From: Edolisoma coerulescens
Lineage: Eukaryota; Chordata; Aves; Passeriformes; Campephagidae
Reading direction: 5' to 3'
Assembly (NCBI GenBank): GCA_013397115.1
Contig: VWZW01004119.1
Coordinates: forward strand, 1,736,342 to 1,800,341
Length of the DNA: 64,000 nucleotides
The position numbers and the translations under genes are program-made. Below are positions 61,370 through 64,000 of the stretch, in pieces (the first letter of the stretch is position 1; each line of letters begins with the position of its first letter). A model generated the notes under the pieces. That model made no database searches. It saw only the letters and a list, made by a program, of their open reading frames with translations, and had not been told where the DNA came from.

Positions 61370-62017
61370 ATCATTTGCCTCCTCGTTGGACTTGGTGGAA
61401 AACACCTGAACCCAATAAGGATTCAGAAGGCAAGGGTGGACAAAGAAAAGCAGCAGCTTTATAATGCTCTAAGAGAAAGCAGCTCCTGGGATTTAATCTG
61501 GGAATAAGGGATAATCAGGAATATGGAGCAGTCCAGAATGAACAGGGTGAGTGATAATGATATGTAGATAAAATATGCAGTTTGGGGGTGAAAGGAGAAA
61601 GTGATCTTAACTAAGGGGGGTATTGAGTCTGGAAAAAGTGTTGGTTTTTATGTTTTGTGAGGCTGATAAGGGACAGAGAAGGGAAATCACACTACAGAAA
61701 CCTTGAGGCAGTGATTACACTGAAAGAATAATAAATTGTGTGAAGACAAGGAAGGTGAGGCAGGGGATGTTGACTGTGGGGTTGGTCTCCAGTATTCCTG
61801 CCCTAAGACCAAAAACCTTGGAGGCTCCAGGGATCTCGGGTGTGAGAGCTGCTCTGCTGAGAATTTAATGCACTGATTTTGCCCATATTATAAATTATTC
61901 TTGCTGCTGGGTCTCAGGTTGCACTTGGGGGAAGAGCAAAGATTGTTTTCAGTGCTGAGGAACAGTGAAGTTTTGTCCAGGTCTATTGGTAAGAGAAATT
62001 TGCTGTTTGCTCACTCA

Positions 62018-62061
62018 GGGTCTGTGGGAGAGAAAATGTGGAGGGTGAGATGGGGTGGGGG
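62018..62061 (+). other. G-run cluster
   Basis: G runs lie at 62018-62020, 62026-62028, 62043-62045, 62052-62055 and 62057-62061. One loop is 14 bases, so this falls outside the canonical quadruplex pattern. It is recorded as a local G-rich strand asymmetry only. Confidence 0.3.
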
Positions 62062-62780
62062 TGAAAGGAGCTGGTTTGTTTTTATGGAAGACCCATTCAA
62101 GCAAGTTTAAATACAAAACAGAGAAACACCCAAATGTTGTATTATTAGCCATGGTTGGACTGGGGCTGCTAACTGCTGTGCAGAAATGGGGGCACAGCAG
62201 TGCTGCAATGGCTGAGAGACACAGGTGGGCAAAAGAAAAAAGAAAAACCTGCCCTGGTGCCACGGGGGAAACCTGGACTGGAGCTGGTGTTGACCTTGGC
62301 AGAACTGATAAGGTTTTGTAACCTCCAAAATGCTTCTTCATAGCTTCTTTGAAGTTGGCTGTGAAAGTATAGTGGGTTTTCACGGCATGAACCAGCTCAG
62401 AGGTTTATTTGTGTATTGATAAGGCTCCTTCTGATAAACAGTGCTGTCTTGCTATCAGTTGGAATAAACCAAACCCAATGTACATAACTCTTAGAGCAAC
62501 TTGGATTGAAAAATACCTGCATGTGTTCTGCCGCGTCAAAAGAGCTTTTTTGACGATCCAGACTCTGTCCCTGGTGAAAGCAGAGGAGAATCATTGAGGT
62601 TCTTGGATATAAATGGACGGAGAAATGGGTTTGACTGGCTATTTGAAAGTGATTTGTGTGTCTGGGTTTTATCAGTTATGTTTCCTGAAGCTTGATGCAG
62701 CCACTCTGGAAAGCAAAGAGTATTTCTTTGCTCAGGCACAGTGTGCTGTATCCACACACCTAAATAATAATGGTACAGCT

Positions 62781-62811
62781 TGTCCAGCTCTGGATATTCT
62801 GTGGTTCTGTG
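62781..62811 (+). mobile_element. CR1: Possible CR1 3' tail remnant
   Basis: TGTCCAGCTCTGGATATTCT followed by GTGGTTCTGTG resembles the CR1 terminus (CCAACTCAGGATATTCT plus octamers), as in the clear copy at 15669-15728. Only about 30 bases are similar, with mismatches, so chance similarity is a real alternative. Confidence 0.3.
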
Positions 62812-64000
62812 CAATGTTCAGCAAAGATCTTCTTCATATTTCCCTGTATTTTGGAGAAGAGGCAAAGAGGCTGCTGAGATGGTGTAGTTTAGTCAATCTG
62901 GAACATAGATGGGGCCTGACCCCGAATTTGGTTAGATAAGGTAAATCATGTTGACTTCCGTAGCTGAATGTTTTGATTTACCATTGACCTGATTTAGCTT
63001 TCCCGTACTTCTTTATATATCACAGACTCAGCATTCTCTCTGTTGCATAATATCTTATTTTCAAGGTCAAACTTAAACGTGCCTCAGCCACTTCCTGCAT
63101 TGTATTGAAATGAATGTTCCTGGCAATGTCAGCAAAATGCATCCGTGTAATCAGCGTCGCACAGTGGATCCCTTCTTAATCTGAATTGAGAGGCGCTATC
63201 TGGTGCTGGAGGCTGAGTGGCAGCCCCAGAGCTGCTGTGCAATTTGAAATGCCAGGGTTATGTCTCGGGATGCTGTAGTGTTCCCTCAAGTCCCAGAACA
63301 ATCTAAATTGCTCTTCTCTTTTCCTACCTGTGCTATACAGTGCTGAGCTTTGTAGGCCGGGGCTAATGGAAAATGTGTCTGCCCAAGGGAGAGGGTGAGT
63401 TTTGTATCAAGTGCTTCCTTCCTTTTAAAGACCTTTGACTGATTGCCTCTGTTTAAAATTTTATATAAATAGCGACGGGAGCATTCCTTCACTTAAATAT
63501 CTGAGATTTGTAAGAAGTTCGTGTATTGTGCACTGTTGACAAAGGAACATCCCTCAAATGTAGTCGTATCTTTATTTATTTGAAAAATGGAAGCTTATCA
63601 AACTTTCAAACCCCCCTTTTCAGTAAATGGGAGCACAAATATTATTAAAAATATTTTTAAATATTAAATATTAATATTTTTAAAATAAGAAAACAACAGC
63701 CTTTTCAATAGATTTTAATTTGATTTAAATTTAAATTGATTTTTTTTTTTCTTAGACCATTTCTGACCTTACTTACCTGTTGGCATTAATGCCAGTGGTG
63801 TTCTCACAAAAGCCGGTGGAACATTAAATGTGACAAAGGATCCATCCAATTTGTTCTAAACAATTGTAAAGGATGTGATAACCACCACTGAGAGACCTAG
63901 AGATTATCAGGAGCCTCCAAGATAAGGCTGTGTCTCCAATTAGCTGTTAATTAAAATCTTGATATCTGGCCTGTATCCTGTGGCAATTCCAAACAAGGTG
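62812..64000. other. Noncoding DNA, no gene recognised
   Basis: No gene is recognised up to the right edge. The AT-rich palindromic block near 63.6 kb is listed separately. Confidence 0.55.
63640..63760. repeat. AT-rich palindromic block
   Basis: Three perfect palindromes occur close together: TTAAAAATATTTTTAA (63645-63660), AAATATTAATATTT (63666-63679) and ATTTAAATTTAAAT (about 63724-63737), followed by a T10 run. The block is almost pure A/T for about 100 bases and resembles matrix-attachment-type DNA in composition, but no function can be shown. Confidence 0.6.

Larger units (their letters stand above)
56273..62780. other. Noncoding DNA, no gene recognised
   Basis: No exon or RNA gene is recognised. 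The longest frames are 56967-57455 (plus, 162 codons) and 58510-58995 (minus, 161 codons, opposed by a 100-codon plus frame), neither with a known motif. The part 59340-60170 is strongly AT-rich. A minus-strand frame at 60166-60540 encodes hydrophobic stretches, but these are rich in Phe/Leu from T-rich DNA and are not convincing as a membrane protein. Confidence 0.55.

Noticed and set aside
1..64000. CRISPR array, bacterial operons, phage or plasmid modules
   Set aside because: No spaced repeats, no dense gene packing or ribosome-binding sites; CR1 elements show vertebrate nuclear DNA.
1..64000. tRNA, rRNA, U-snRNA, 7SK and well-known microRNA genes
   Set aside because: I looked for box A/B-type signals, U6-like sequence and common microRNA mature sequences and saw none. 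A covariance-model scan would be needed for a firm negative.
1..64000. Endogenous retrovirus or LTR element
   Set aside because: No paired LTRs, primer-binding site or gag/pol-like frame was recognised.

Overview
The window reads as a stretch of bird nuclear genome, either intergenic (gene-desert-like) or inside a very large intron. The evidence is four clear CR1 non-LTR retrotransposon fragments and one short one that carry the avian-type 3' untranslated region, several of them ending in degenerate ATTCTRTG octamers (for example 35771-35787). There are no recognisable SINEs or LTR retroelements, base composition is moderately AT-rich and CpG-poor, and there is no bacterial-style gene packing. 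CR1 also occurs in other reptiles, so 'bird' is strongly favoured but not proven. Two isolated N bases (46563 and 61319) point to a draft vertebrate assembly.

I recognise no protein-coding gene, tRNA, rRNA, snRNA or known microRNA. The longest open frames are 100-170 codons, lie on both strands, show no family motifs I know, and overlap each other as chance frames do. I therefore do not call any of them as genes. The best exon-like candidates, each bounded by plausible splice sites, are 35922-36189, 37100-37276 and 53381-53443 on the plus strand. All three are low-confidence predictions.

Layout. 1-3.2 kb: unassigned noncoding DNA. 3.25-3.46 kb: CR1 3' end, plus strand. 3.5-15.7 kb: noncoding, with an 18-bp homeodomain-site palindrome (5.18 kb), a consensus splice donor (8.13 kb) and a 20-bp TA palindrome (9.17 kb). 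15.67 kb: a 60-bp CR1 tail. 15.7-35.1 kb: long noncoding stretch with a G-run cluster (25.63 kb) and a very dense 60-bp CpG patch (26.28 kb). 35.1-35.8 kb: the longest CR1, including the decayed C-terminal part of ORF2. 35.9-39.7 kb: the most CpG-enriched part of the window, holding two of the three exon candidates and a composite CA/TA/CT microsatellite. 40-55.9 kb: noncoding, with a CR1 tail (43.1 kb, plus), a short CR1 tail (52.4 kb, minus) and AT-rich blocks that resemble developmental conserved noncoding elements (47.2 and 48.2-48.6 kb). 55.9-56.3 kb: CR1, minus strand. 56.3-64 kb: noncoding, with a T29 tract, a duplicated AGGTCA-containing motif, a possible CR1 tail and an AT-rich palindromic block near the right end.

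No set of genes here can be shown to work together. What is visible is repeat biology (old, 5'-truncated CR1 insertions in both orientations), simple-sequence and DNA-structure features, and a few candidate regulatory or exon segments that only cross-species alignment or RNA-seq could confirm.
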